Shown here: positions 50,265-59,528 of the stretch, in pieces
Numbering within the stretch: position 1 is the stretch's first letter
Layout of the letters: every line of letters starts with the position of its first letter
Origin: JACMLD01 sp038207265
Lineage (GTDB): Bacteria; Bacteroidota; Bacteroidia; Chitinophagales; Chitinophagaceae
NCBI GenBank assembly: GCA_038207265.1
Contig: JBBQZZ010000015.1
Span: 1-64,000, forward strand
Reading direction: 5' to 3'
Length of the DNA: 64,000 bases
Position numbers and translations under genes: made by a program
Notes under the pieces: generated by a model
The model's input: the letters and a program-made list of their open reading frames with translations, nothing else
Told to the model about the DNA's origin: nothing
Database searches by the model: none

Positions 50265-52577
50265 CTAATTCATCGCCGATTTCAATTGAATGTATTTGTC
50301 AAGGCTATTCAGCTTGATTCCCTTTTCCTGCATCGAATTGATAAACTCCGGTGTTACACCCATTGACTTCAGGGCCGGTAACTGGTCTAATGAAATCTTA
50401 TTAAATCCCAGTTTCTTAAATCCATTTACATATTCGGGTGTAATTCCCAGCGATTTTAAAGGAATATAATTATTAAGCGAGCCTTCTGTAAATCCAATTG
50501 CCTGGAAACTCTTGATGTATTCCGGCGTTAGCCCCAGTGCCTTTACTGAAGTCATTTCATTCAAAGAAATATCGTTGAACCCAGCAGACTGAAAACTTTT
50601 AATATACTCAGGAGTAATTTTCAGTGACTTTAAAGAAGCAAGTTCATTAATAGGAATATTTTTATAGCCGGCATCTGCAAAATTTTTGATGTATGCCGGA
50701 GTTATGTCAAGCGACTTCAGCGTCATTAGTTCGCTTACAGGAATGTCTTTATAACCAATGTCTGTAAAACTTTTTATGAATTCAGGAGTTACATGCAAAG
50801 CTTTTAAAGAAGTATAATCACTGTGTTCGAGATCTTTGTATCCAATGGCTTCAAATGATTTGATGAAATCAGCATCAATATTCATGGCTTTATAGGCCGT
50901 TACCTGGTTGGCATCGGGAAGTTTACCTTCTTCCTGGGTTTTCCCATCAGTAACCTTTGCTTTACGCAGGCTATTTATATATTCCCCTGATATATGCTGC
51001 GCTTTAAAACTGATTAGCTGGTTGAATTCAATTTTATCATAACCTGCTTTGCGTATCTCTGTTACATAGTCTTTGTCAATACCCAATGCTTTACCAGAAA
51101 CCAGTTCATTGGTACTTAAATCGGTAAATCCATTTTGCTTCCACATCTGGATATAAGCTGCGTCCACCTTTAATGCAGCCATGGGTATCAGATCATCTTT
51201 GGAAATAGATTTATACCCATTATTTTTTAACATGGCTACATACTCTTTTGTAATGTTGATCAGGAAGAATGAAAACGCATCGTCTTCTGCTACATCGGTT
51301 ACGCCTTCTTTCTTAAGAAGATCCAAATATTCTTTGTTGGAAGTAAATTTATAATCTCCATAACCTTTGTCGCCATCAAATTTTCCTTTGAATAAAATGA
51401 TCCCTGCTTCACGGGTCAGTGTAAATTCACCCGGTTGATTTTTAGGCAGGGCTGAGAATTCACTCAATTGAAAATCGGAATTGCTGCCCCAGTTATCATC
51501 GTTTTCATCGCTCCGGAATTGAATCCGGACCTTTTCATTTTTAATGGTTGCAAACCAGGAGCCACTGGTGCGGTCATTGAGCGAATGATGTTTGTTCGCA
51601 GAAACATTCATTTTGCTTTTAGGCGAAACTGATTGTCCGAAAGCAACCGTTTCATTTAAACCCAGCATCAAGCAACCGAAGAGCGGTACCAGGAAAAAAT
51701 ATTTCCACATGCTGTTTAGATTAGATTGTTTAGCGTTCATCATGGCGATTCGTTTTTTTAATAATGATTGATTGTAGTTTGTAGTCAGCCCCAGGGAGAA
51801 ATGCGGTGCAGACACTTTTAACAGGCTCACCTGGTAGGTTTCCTTTTCTACGCCGTCGTTGCTCAATACGGATTGATCCGTTAAAAATTCCAGGTTATTC
51901 TCCAGCTCACGGCGATATATCCACGCAAACGGGTTGAACCACTGGAATACCAATACTCCTTCCGCGATCAAAATATCCAGGCTATGGCCCTGCCGGATAT
52001 GAATTTTTTCGTGAAGCAATATCTGGTTATACGTATCCCAGTCATATTTTGCCGGGTTGATAAAAATGTAGTTCAGGAATGAACAGGGGGCCTTTTCTCC
52101 ACTCATTTCTACGATCCGATAACGCCCGTCTTTAATGGCGGTTGTGGACCATGCACGGTATAACAATACCAACAACTGCAATAAAAAATTTAATGCAAAT
52201 ACAATTACACCTACCCAATACAGGTAGAAAAGCCATTTCAGTACAAACGGCCAGTTAATAGCTGCCAAAGTGCCTTTTTGTGTGTTTGAAATTACTGATT
52301 GATCAGGCGTTGTAATGACAAGGGGTTTTGTTTCAATTTGATCAGCGGGTTTATCAGCTGCATTTATTATTGGAGCACTAATGGAAATAGGCTCTTTTGT
52401 TTTTTGAAAGGCCCATTGCTGCGGTACAGGTACCAGTGGTATTAAAAATGACAATGCAAGAATGCAGATTAAAATGAAACGGTTCAGCTTATAGAACGTT
52501 TCCTTTTGTAAAAGGAGTTTATAAAAAATAAGACACACCGAAATAAGCAGGGCCACATACAATATATAGGGTATCAT
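50265..52577 (-). CDS. BlaR1/MecR1-type M56 sensor with eleven 29-residue repeats
   Basis: The 770-residue protein has helices at about 5-23, 34-51, 110-140 and 291-310 around an M56 peptidase site, H-E-K-I-H at 189-193 with the later Glu in NNLEFLTDQ. The first half is the usual membrane protease that cuts a BlaI repressor. From about residue 418 on it has roughly eleven units of about 29 residues with the pattern G[YF]-x3-[IL]-x5-L-x3-K-[AS]-[LM]-x-[IV]-T-P-[EA]-[YF]-I. This is not the penicillin-binding domain of BlaR1; it probably senses another ligand in the periplasm. It overlaps the BlaI-like gene by 4 bases. Confidence 0.92.
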   Translation of the reverse strand: MIPYILYVALLISVCLIFYKLLLQKETFYKLNRFILICILALSFLIPLVPVPQQWAFQKTKEPISISAPIINAADKPADQIETKPLVITTPDQSVISNTQKGTLAAINWPFVLKWLFYLYWVGVIVFALNFLLQLLVLLYRAWSTTAIKDGRYRIVEMSGEKAPCSFLNYIFINPAKYDWDTYNQILLHEKIHIRQGHSLDILIAEGVLVFQWFNPFAWIYRRELENNLEFLTDQSVLSNDGVEKETYQVSLLKVSAPHFSLGLTTNYNQSLLKKRIAMMNAKQSNLNSMWKYFFLVPLFGCLMLGLNETVAFGQSVSPKSKMNVSANKHHSLNDRTSGSWFATIKNEKVRIQFRSDENDDNWGSNSDFQLSEFSALPKNQPGEFTLTREAGIILFKGKFDGDKGYGDYKFTSNKEYLDLLKKEGVTDVAEDDAFSFFLINITKEYVAMLKNNGYKSISKDDLIPMAALKVDAAYIQMWKQNGFTDLSTNELVSGKALGIDKDYVTEIRKAGYDKIEFNQLISFKAQHISGEYINSLRKAKVTDGKTQEEGKLPDANQVTAYKAMNIDADFIKSFEAIGYKDLEHSDYTSLKALHVTPEFIKSFTDIGYKDIPVSELMTLKSLDITPAYIKNFADAGYKNIPINELASLKSLKITPEYIKSFQSAGFNDISLNEMTSVKALGLTPEYIKSFQAIGFTEGSLNNYIPLKSLGITPEYVNGFKKLGFNKISLDQLPALKSMGVTPEFINSMQEKGIKLNSLDKYIQLKSAMN

Positions 52578-52936
52578 TTTTTTGAAGTTTTTATGAGTTT
52601 TACAATTTCCTTCAACTCTGCATCAGATATTTTTTGCTCTTTGGCGAAATAAGCCAGCATACTGGGGTAAGAATTATTAAAGTACTGGCTTACGATATCT
52701 TTCACGGCGTGCTTCTGGTAATCTTCTTTCGATACCAGTGGATAATACTGAAAAATATTGCCCACTGCCTCATGTGCAAGAAATCCTTTGTCCTCCAAAA
52801 TCTTTACAATGGTGGCCACGGTATTATAATGTGGCTTTGGTTCGGGCATGGCAGGAATGATCTCTTTGATAAATGCTTTTTCCAGTTGCCAGAATACCGT
52901 CATAATTTGTTCTTCTCGCTTTGCCAGTTTTATCAT
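52574..52936 (-). CDS. BlaI/MecI/CopY-family repressor
   Basis: ATG 52936 gives MIKLAKREEQIMTVFWQLEKAFIKEIIPAMPEPKPHYNTVATIVKILEDKGFLAHEAVGNIFQYYPLVSKEDYQK, the family's winged HTH. The C-terminal helices for dimerisation follow. The frame from 52957 would add seven residues. It lies directly before the M56 sensor (overlap ATGA at 52574-52577). It should bind the twin dyads at 52963-52997 and fall off when the sensor cleaves it. Confidence 0.92.
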   Translation of the reverse strand: MIKLAKREEQIMTVFWQLEKAFIKEIIPAMPEPKPHYNTVATIVKILEDKGFLAHEAVGNIFQYYPLVSKEDYQKHAVKDIVSQYFNNSYPSMLAYFAKEQKISDAELKEIVKLIKTSKK

Positions 52937-52962
52937 TGCTGTTGAATTTAAAAGCAATATAC

Positions 52963-52997
52963 TACTAATTGATTAGTATTTCAACTAATTGATTAGT
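52963..52997. promoter_or_regulatory. Two palindromic operators for the BlaI-like repressor
   Basis: actaattgattagt occurs twice (52964-52977 and 52984-52997), with a centre-to-centre distance of 20 bases, about two helical turns. Each is a dyad with six-base arms ACTAAT/ATTAGT around TG (seven with the flanking T/A in the first). They lie 27 bases before the repressor's ATG, over its likely promoter, so autoregulation is expected. Confidence 0.85.
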
Positions 52998-53065
52998 ATT
53001 TTTTGGTTTTTATACATGAATGGCGGGTAAAAAAGGATTTGCGGTAAATAATACTCAATAAAAAA

Positions 53066-53084
53066 CCCCGGCAAATGCACGGGG
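53066..53084 (-). terminator. Intrinsic terminator of the surface-protein operon
   Basis: ccccg (53066-53070) pairs with cgggg (53080-53084) around a nine-base loop. On the minus strand a run of six T follows directly. It lies 41 bases after the stop of the outer-membrane barrel gene (53125). Confidence 0.85.
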
Positions 53085-53124
53085 CAGGGTAAGGATGGAT
53101 GATATAGAAATTAACTAGCTGGTA

Positions 53125-53754
53125 TTATTTTTTTGAATTTTTGTTTTTCAAACCAAAACGCCAACCGGCAAATATTTGGAAGAGATTGTTTTTTGCATCC
53201 ATATTGGAGAATGATACGGACTGGCCTGTTTCTGCATCTTTATACAATTTTGAAAAACTGATGTTCATTCTTGCCCCAATCAACAAACCCCCTGCCGGAT
53301 GAATTTCTATTCCACCAGCGAGTCCGTAATCAAAACGGTTGTAAAAACTCATTATTTTACTATAGGAGGCTGGAATACCTTGTACCATGCTGCTGCTATC
53401 TACTTTGGCATTGAGCAGGTAAGCCATTTGAAAACCCAATTGTACTTGAAAATAGCGGGTGATATTAATAGTGGTAAGATTGGCCGACATAATATAATCC
53501 AGCTTTACATTGCCGGTAGTGGCGCCAGATTTATAATCATAGCCTTGCTGAGAATAGATAATCTCTGTACGAAATCCCAATATTTTTTGTGATGCCGGCG
53601 ACAAAAAAATGCCCGCATGAAACCCTGTACGACTACTGTTATTAATGGAAGATGCATTACTTACATTGGCAAAATTTAAGCCTGCTTTAATTCCAATTTG
53701 CGCCATGCAACAGCAGGGCAATAGAAGCAACAGGTAAATAATTAATTTTTTCAT
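53125..53754 (-). CDS. Outer-membrane beta-barrel protein (PorT/OmpA-barrel type)
   Basis: ATG 53754 gives MKKLIIYLLLLLPCCCMAQIGIKAGLNFANVS, a signal peptide then the GIKAGLNFA start typical of Bacteroidota barrels; the frame from 53793 would overlap the preceding gene. Alternating strands follow (GFHAGIFLSPASQKILGFRTEIIYSQQGYDYKSG, ITRYFQVQLGFQMAYLLNAKV, GLLIGARMNISFSKLY) and it ends with FAGWRFGLKN. It should be an eight-stranded barrel. It is the last gene in an operon with the ZU5-like lipoprotein and the T9SS cargo. Confidence 0.87.
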   Translation of the reverse strand: MKKLIIYLLLLLPCCCMAQIGIKAGLNFANVSNASSINNSSRTGFHAGIFLSPASQKILGFRTEIIYSQQGYDYKSGATTGNVKLDYIMSANLTTINITRYFQVQLGFQMAYLLNAKVDSSSMVQGIPASYSKIMSFYNRFDYGLAGGIEIHPAGGLLIGARMNISFSKLYKDAETGQSVSFSNMDAKNNLFQIFAGWRFGLKNKNSKK

Positions 53755-53789
53755 GATGTTTTTTTTTGAGATTTTATTCAACCCAGCCG

Positions 53790-55115
53790 TCATAACTGTA
53801 AGGATAGTTTTACGAGTACTTTAATATTGGTATTCGGATCTGAGGAGCCCTGCTCATAGTAAGTTTTACCAGTTGTTGTTTGAAATGAAGTACCCCCAAG
53901 AAATCCTGCTACCCCACCACCATAATATTGGTCATCAGTGTTAGGACCTACTACTGTTACAATATGGTATTTTGGGGTGTGCACGTCTGTATGCGTAAAA
54001 TCAAATCCTAACAATCCTGTATTGGGGCCAAAAAAATCAACCGCATTTCTACCTGTTGCTTTGGTAATATTTAATTCACCAATGGGATCATTTATCCATA
54101 TTACAGTTGAATTACCCAGCACCAATCTTTCCGGAACAGCTGTTGAAGGGAAGTTTTTAATATCTGAAATGGTTACCGTGGTATCATTAACCTTCACTTT
54201 CATGCTTACAGAATCAGTTGTTTTCATACCTGCAAACCATGAACTGTCAATGACCCTCATTTCAAGTAAATACACTTCATCGCCATCAAAAATTTTTACA
54301 TTGGATACGAGCGTGGTGTTGTCAAAGGTTTTACCGTGGTATTTAAATTTAATCTGCACTTGTGCCGCAACCGCTACCGGATTTTGTGAGGGCAGTTTAG
54401 CCGGCGCCTTAAAGGTCCGCGACATGTCGCCATCGCTTCCTGAAGTTAAGCTACCTGCGGAAGCCGACCATGAAATTTTTCCAACCTTGTTCAAAAGCGG
54501 TGCAAGCAATGAGTCATCGTCAGCGGCGTTTACATAGGTTACCTTCAGGTTCAAAGATTTGTTTACTTTTAACGCCGCTTCTACAGGTGTAATACTCATC
54601 ACGTCAAACAAGGTCCAGTCGCTAAAATGCATCATTGGTACAGAGATGGTTTTATTCACCACATCATCAGAAAAATTATTCAGGCGCCACCAGATTCCGC
54701 TATTATCCTGGAAAGCAATTCCCAGCAAACCGGCAACGGACGGTAAACCTTCTAACCCTGAATAATTAATTTTTAATGAAGCAGGTTTTAAAAATTGTAA
54801 TCCATCGGGCATAAACCGATAGCCATTGCCAAGGCCATTGGGTGCTTTATTGGTGATGGGCTGAACGGATATTTCCATTTCGCTGTTTAATGCCCCGGCA
54901 GGAATCTGCAGTTCAATTTTGCCGTCTGCAGAAGCAATGCTTCCGCCACTACTCCCAATTTTTTTGATAACAACTGCTCCCGCTGCATCACCTACTTCTG
55001 TTGGTAAGGGGTTTTCATTTACAGGCGGCATCTGCGTACCCTCCAATATTTTTTTACAGCTTGTGATCGAAAAAACAACCAGCACAACCGCAATGAAAAG
55101 AATTATTTTCTTCAT
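53790..55115 (-). CDS. Lipoprotein with ZU5-like domain
   Basis: The 441-residue product has a lipobox near residue 20 (SITSC). A ZU5-like domain follows at about 45-170: GGSIASADGKIELQIPAGALNSEMEISVQPITNKAPNGLGNGYRFMPDGLQFLKPASLKINY and a W-rich strand. The remaining region is beta-rich (TLVSNVKIFDGDEVYLLEMRVIDSSW, NITKATGRNAVDFFGPNTGLLG) and not recognised. It is likely on the cell surface or periplasmic side of the outer membrane. It starts 18 bases after the T9SS protein's stop. Confidence 0.8.
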   Translation of the reverse strand: MKKIILFIAVVLVVFSITSCKKILEGTQMPPVNENPLPTEVGDAAGAVVIKKIGSSGGSIASADGKIELQIPAGALNSEMEISVQPITNKAPNGLGNGYRFMPDGLQFLKPASLKINYSGLEGLPSVAGLLGIAFQDNSGIWWRLNNFSDDVVNKTISVPMMHFSDWTLFDVMSITPVEAALKVNKSLNLKVTYVNAADDDSLLAPLLNKVGKISWSASAGSLTSGSDGDMSRTFKAPAKLPSQNPVAVAAQVQIKFKYHGKTFDNTTLVSNVKIFDGDEVYLLEMRVIDSSWFAGMKTTDSVSMKVKVNDTTVTISDIKNFPSTAVPERLVLGNSTVIWINDPIGELNITKATGRNAVDFFGPNTGLLGFDFTHTDVHTPKYHIVTVVGPNTDDQYYGGGVAGFLGGTSFQTTTGKTYYEQGSSDPNTNIKVLVKLSLQL

Positions 55116-55133
55116 GTTGATTTTTTTAAATGG

Positions 55134-56657
55134 TTATAGAACTAAAAGTTTTTTGAACTCAATTTTATTCGCGCACTTCAGCCTGATTAAATATTGACCG
55201 GCAGACCATGATTCTGATACGGGAATACTTACTGTACCACTGTGTATACCCGGCTGTCGGTATATCACCCGTCCTTCCGCATTCATTATTTCTATTTGAA
55301 TTGAACTGTTATTTTGGAGTTTGATATTTATCATCTCCCCTCTTTTTACGGGGTTTGGCCATAATAATTTTTGGTTACCCACTGAGATATTTACGTGCAT
55401 TACCTGTGAATACATAAAGCTGCTGTCTGCGTCAACTGACTTAATGCGGTAATAATTAATGCCATTGGCCGGAAATAGATCATTCCACCTATATTTATTT
55501 GTAGCAGCCCCTGAAGCATTTATTTTCCCGGCCAGGCTAAAATGCATTCCATCAATGCTTTTTTCTATTTGATAATTTTTTACATTGATTTCATCTGCGG
55601 TTTGCCATTCAATTTGTACTCCATTGTTATTGCTAAAGACCCTGGCATAAATAAATGAAACAGGAAGTGCAACAGTATTTACCTGGAGGGTAACATCTGT
55701 TATGTTGTAATGGATACTCCAGGCCAGGCCCGACGGCAAAGCAGGTAAACTAAGATGGCTGAAAGCGCCGCTGGCACTATTGTAAGTAATAATTTTATAG
55801 GTATCCCCAGATGATGGTACAAATCCATTAAGCAAGCTTACATTCAGCGCGCCGTTCAATATTGCATCTCCGCCAGGAGAAGATGCATTGCTTATTATAT
55901 TGATGGTATCGTATGAATTTACCGATGCAATTTCCATTTCATGAATAGCTGAACTGGTTGCAGTATAATTACCGGCAACAGTAAATTTTCCCGGTGAGTT
56001 TCCCGGAGACAGGATACCACTATTTATAATTGAACCTTGTATAGCTCCGGAACCTTTAATGGTTCCGAAATTTTCAAATTGAGCCGCCGGATAAATTTTT
56101 ATGATTGAATTGTTGGTTATCGAATTGCCTGCCACAACTGTACTGTTACCATCCGTAAATGCAAGCCAGTGATTACTTGTAAGATTAAGATCAGCATCTA
56201 CCTGTATTGATTTTGTAATCAACACGGCTGGCGCAGTTGATACATCCGGTAACTGATTAGCATTCCAGGTGGGAGCCTGCGACCAGCTATTACCTGAATT
56301 ATTGTTATTGGTTTTTGGCAACAATGCCAACCCGGGTAAGTCGCCTCCACAAGGAGTGAGGTCGCAAACATCCGTTACTCTTCTTAGGTAAAGGCCGGTC
56401 AGATAACAGGCGCAATAAGCAAATTCGTGAATATTGGGGTCACCTGAATAAGTGCAGGTCACAGATGCTAATTGTCCCGTTGTTATATCAACTGTATAAA
56501 ACCGGTTCCAGTATAATGGAACCGTTGGAAAATTTGATTCCGGCTGATTACCGAATCTTACCGGCACCGGCGTTAACCCTTCAATCTGGGGGCAGGTTTG
56601 CGCCCTGGTTAGAATTGTGCAATAAAAAATGCAACAGGTGAGTAAAAAATATTTCAT
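55134..56657 (-). CDS. T9SS type A sorting-domain protein
   Basis: The 507-residue protein has a signal peptide (near TRAQ), a Cys-rich start (CPQIEGLTPVPVRF, YCACYLTGLYLRRVTDVCDLTPCGGD), a central beta-helix-like region with GSIINSGILSPGNSPGKFTVAGNYTA (as in autotransporter-like passenger repeats), and a C-terminal type IX sorting domain: LLWPNPVKRGEMINIKLQNNSSIQIEIMNAEGRVIYRQPGIHSGTVSIPVSESWSAGQYLIRL. It should be exported and possibly attached to the surface. It heads the three-gene operon with the ZU5 lipoprotein and barrel. Confidence 0.92.
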   Translation of the reverse strand: MKYFLLTCCIFYCTILTRAQTCPQIEGLTPVPVRFGNQPESNFPTVPLYWNRFYTVDITTGQLASVTCTYSGDPNIHEFAYCACYLTGLYLRRVTDVCDLTPCGGDLPGLALLPKTNNNNSGNSWSQAPTWNANQLPDVSTAPAVLITKSIQVDADLNLTSNHWLAFTDGNSTVVAGNSITNNSIIKIYPAAQFENFGTIKGSGAIQGSIINSGILSPGNSPGKFTVAGNYTATSSAIHEMEIASVNSYDTINIISNASSPGGDAILNGALNVSLLNGFVPSSGDTYKIITYNSASGAFSHLSLPALPSGLAWSIHYNITDVTLQVNTVALPVSFIYARVFSNNNGVQIEWQTADEINVKNYQIEKSIDGMHFSLAGKINASGAATNKYRWNDLFPANGINYYRIKSVDADSSFMYSQVMHVNISVGNQKLLWPNPVKRGEMINIKLQNNSSIQIEIMNAEGRVIYRQPGIHSGTVSIPVSESWSAGQYLIRLKCANKIEFKKLLVL

Positions 56658-56745
56658 GTTGATGTGTTGTTAAATACTGAATAAATCAGGTAATTTATTT
56701 CCATTCAAATCTAGACTGGCTGTTATTGCAACGGCTCACCCGAAA

Positions 56746-56779
56746 CAGTGATTCCTGCCGTATTACAGCAGAATCACCT
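56746..56779. promoter_or_regulatory. Imperfect hairpin in the divergent promoter region
   Basis: gtgattcctgc (56748-56758) faces gcagaatcac (56768-56777), ten pairs with one bulged base, extended by ca/tg. It lies between the divergent T9SS-protein gene (start 56657) and the histidine kinase gene (start 56864). It has no T-run, so an operator for both genes is more likely than a terminator. Confidence 0.4.
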
Positions 56780-56863
56780 GAAACTGGTATTTTTCAGAAA
56801 AGCAAATAATAGTGATCAAGTAAACAGTACTTTTATACATCGTCTGAAAATTCCAGGATAAAA

Positions 56864-58900
56864 ATGAAAAATATTCGTCATTATATTTTCCTTGTACTAT
56901 GCATACAGCTTGCCGTGGGATTTCATTCAATGGCTCAAAACCATAATATTGACAGCCTGCTGAACCGGTTAAAAAATTCCAAAGATGATTCAGTAAACGT
57001 TTTCCTTATTACAGCACTTGCCAACGAATATGCTCCATATGATACAGTAAAATCAAAACAATACCTGCAACAGAGCGGAATACTCGCCAAAAAAATAAAA
57101 TGGGATTATGCTTTGGGAGATCACTATTTTGTAAAAGGGGTTATTGACGTGATTTCTAATAATCGGGATTTATCCATCCGGGACGTAGACACCGCCATCA
57201 CTTATTTTGAAAAAGTAATCCATGGTTCCCGGCCCAAGAAAGAAGTGAGTGATGCAAAAGTTTACATTGCTACTTGCCTTGGTCAAAAGGCGGATATACT
57301 GTCAAAAAGAGGAGAAGAATCAATACCCGTATACCTTGCAGCACTGGAAGCCTGGAAAGCTTCCGAGGATCCCCGTAAAAACCAGGCGATCGGCACTTAT
57401 TATGGCAGAATATCATCTCTTTATTTCAACCTGAATCAATTTGATAAGGCGCTGGCATACGATAAAATTTCTCTTTCATACATGTTGTTATGCAATAATG
57501 AAGAAGCCATTGCTTGGGCGCATATTTATTTATGCGACGATTTTGCCGCATTGAACCAATTAGACTCATCCGTCATTTATCTGGCAAGGGCAAAGCCTAC
57601 GGTAGAAAAACTAAATAATCATGGCTTGAATATTCAATATTATAATAAGCTGGGGCAAATGAGCCGCAAAAAAAATGATTTCCGGAAAGCAATTCCATAT
57701 TATGAAAAAGTAATTGCCGAAGCAAAAACGATCAATTCAAATTTTCAATCACTCTCGGCCCGTAAAATGATTGGTGTATGTTATTTAAAGCTGGGTGAAT
57801 ACGCTGCAGCCAGGCAACATTTATTGATGGCACTATCTTCTGTAATGAATGATTCAAGTGTGCGTGCATATGCCACCAGGGAACCAATTGAAATTTTACA
57901 GCAACTGGTAATCGTAGAGGAAAAGACAAATAATAAATCACAGGCTTATGATTACCTCAAACAGTTAACTGCTATAAAAGACAGCGCCAACATAGAATCT
58001 TCAAAAAAAGCCATCGCTGAAATTGAAAACAAGTACCAGGCCGGCGAGAAAGAAAAAGCGATTATTAAGTTACAAAAGGATAAAGAGATACAGCAACTTT
58101 CTATCCGGCAAAAATCTACCCTCAATTATTTTTTGGTGGGTGCGGTGGTTGCATTATTGATTGTTTGCTTTTTAGGTTATCGGAATATCCGCCAGCGTCA
58201 AAAACTGGCGAGGCAGCAATATGATTTACAGCAACAAACCATTCGTGAACTGGAAAAAGACAAACAGCTGGTAGCAGTAGATTCGTTGATGAAGGGACAG
58301 GAAGAAGAAAGAAGCAGGCTTGCGAAAGACCTTCACGACGGCCTGGGTGGCTTATTATCCGGTGTAAAATTTTCAATTAGTAATATGAAAGACAATTTAA
58401 TTGTAACACCCGATAACATGGCCGTGTTTGAACGATCCCTGGACATGATCGATACGTCTATCCGGGAACTCCGTCGCGTGGCACATAATATGATGCCTGA
58501 AATGCTTACGAAATTTGGCCTGGATGAAGCCCTAAAAGAATATTGTAACAGCATCAACACAACAAAACTGATCAATATAAAATATCAATCGCTGGGCCTG
58601 GAAGCAAGGCTCGATAAATCATTTGAAATAATTATTTATCGCATCATACAAGAGCTATTGAATAATATAATGAAACATGCATCGGCAACAGAAGCTTTTG
58701 TTCAATTGATACAGGATGGAAACCGGTTAAACATAGTAATAGAGGACAATGGAAAAGGATTCGATGCTACAAATGCAGAGAACAATAAAGGCGCTGGGCT
58801 TGCAAATGTGCGCAGCCGGGTTGATTATCTTAAAGGAAGGTTAGACATACATGGCAATCCCGGAAAAGGAACTTTAATCAATATTGAATTCAATACTTAA
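56864..58900 (+). CDS. Sensor histidine kinase with TPR periplasmic domain
   Basis: The 678-residue protein begins with a signal-like helix, followed by about 400 residues of TPR-type helices (NQFDKALAYDKISLSYMLL, NDFRKAIPYYEKVIAEAKTI, GEYAAARQHLLMALSS). One membrane span lies at about 420-440 and a coiled coil at 445-470. The HisKA_3 motif is EEERSRLAKDLHDGLGGLLSG, with His491. The ATPase domain has NNIMKHASATEAFVQL and the IVIEDNGKGFDATNAENNKGAGLANVRSRV segment. It pairs with the LuxR-type regulator 2 bases downstream. Ligand unknown. Confidence 0.94.
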   Translation: MKNIRHYIFLVLCIQLAVGFHSMAQNHNIDSLLNRLKNSKDDSVNVFLITALANEYAPYDTVKSKQYLQQSGILAKKIKWDYALGDHYFVKGVIDVISNNRDLSIRDVDTAITYFEKVIHGSRPKKEVSDAKVYIATCLGQKADILSKRGEESIPVYLAALEAWKASEDPRKNQAIGTYYGRISSLYFNLNQFDKALAYDKISLSYMLLCNNEEAIAWAHIYLCDDFAALNQLDSSVIYLARAKPTVEKLNNHGLNIQYYNKLGQMSRKKNDFRKAIPYYEKVIAEAKTINSNFQSLSARKMIGVCYLKLGEYAAARQHLLMALSSVMNDSSVRAYATREPIEILQQLVIVEEKTNNKSQAYDYLKQLTAIKDSANIESSKKAIAEIENKYQAGEKEKAIIKLQKDKEIQQLSIRQKSTLNYFLVGAVVALLIVCFLGYRNIRQRQKLARQQYDLQQQTIRELEKDKQLVAVDSLMKGQEEERSRLAKDLHDGLGGLLSGVKFSISNMKDNLIVTPDNMAVFERSLDMIDTSIRELRRVAHNMMPEMLTKFGLDEALKEYCNSINTTKLINIKYQSLGLEARLDKSFEIIIYRIIQELLNNIMKHASATEAFVQLIQDGNRLNIVIEDNGKGFDATNAENNKGAGLANVRSRVDYLKGRLDIHGNPGKGTLINIEFNT

Positions 58901-58902
58901 TT

Positions 58903-59526
58903 ATGATACGCGTTTTTATTGTGGATGATCATCCCGTAGTAATTGAAGGTATTCATGCATTGCTGCAGCAGGAAAAAGACATTGAATGGGCCGGACAGGC
59001 AATGAATGCAGGTTCCTGTCTTGGTTTTTTTGTTAACCATACTGCCGATGTTATTTTAATGGACATCAGCATGCCCGGAATGGATGGTGTTGAACTTTGT
59101 GGAACTGTAAAAGAAAAATATCCGGGCATCTTTATTCTTGGCTTAAGCACATTCAACCAGGGTTTGTATATTAAAAAAATGATGGAAAACGGAGCTTCCG
59201 GATACATTTTAAAAAATTCTTCCAAAGAAGATTTATTAAAAGCCATACACACAGTGGCAGCAGGCGGTATCTATTTTAGTGGTGAAGCCGGCACTGCATT
59301 GAGAGAATATCAGCAATCGTCAAAAACACAACTACCAGAATTATCTGCGCGTGAAAAAGAAATACTGGGATTGATAGCCGAAGGTTATACCAACCCGCAG
59401 ATTGCAGAAAAAATATTTCTTAGTTCGTTTACTGTTGACAGTCATAGAAAAAACATTCTTGCCAAACTGAATGTAAAAAATACCGCCAGCCTGATAAGAC
59501 TGGCAGTAGAAAAAAAACTGATCTGA
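58903..59526 (+). CDS. NarL/LuxR-type response regulator
   Basis: The 207-residue product has a receiver domain with acid pocket D8-D9, phosphorylation Asp54 in ILMDISMPGMDG, Ser/Thr in ILGLSTFNQG and the Lys of GYILKNSSKEDLLKA. A LuxR-type HTH at about 143-206 follows (LSAREKEILGLIAEGYTNPQIAEKIFLSSFTVDSHRKNILAKLNVKNTASLIRLAV). It starts 2 bases after the kinase gene, so the pair is translationally linked. It probably controls the neighbouring surface operon, in view of the dyad at 56746. Confidence 0.95.
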   Translation: MIRVFIVDDHPVVIEGIHALLQQEKDIEWAGQAMNAGSCLGFFVNHTADVILMDISMPGMDGVELCGTVKEKYPGIFILGLSTFNQGLYIKKMMENGASGYILKNSSKEDLLKAIHTVAAGGIYFSGEAGTALREYQQSSKTQLPELSAREKEILGLIAEGYTNPQIAEKIFLSSFTVDSHRKNILAKLNVKNTASLIRLAVEKKLI

Positions 59527-59528
59527 TT

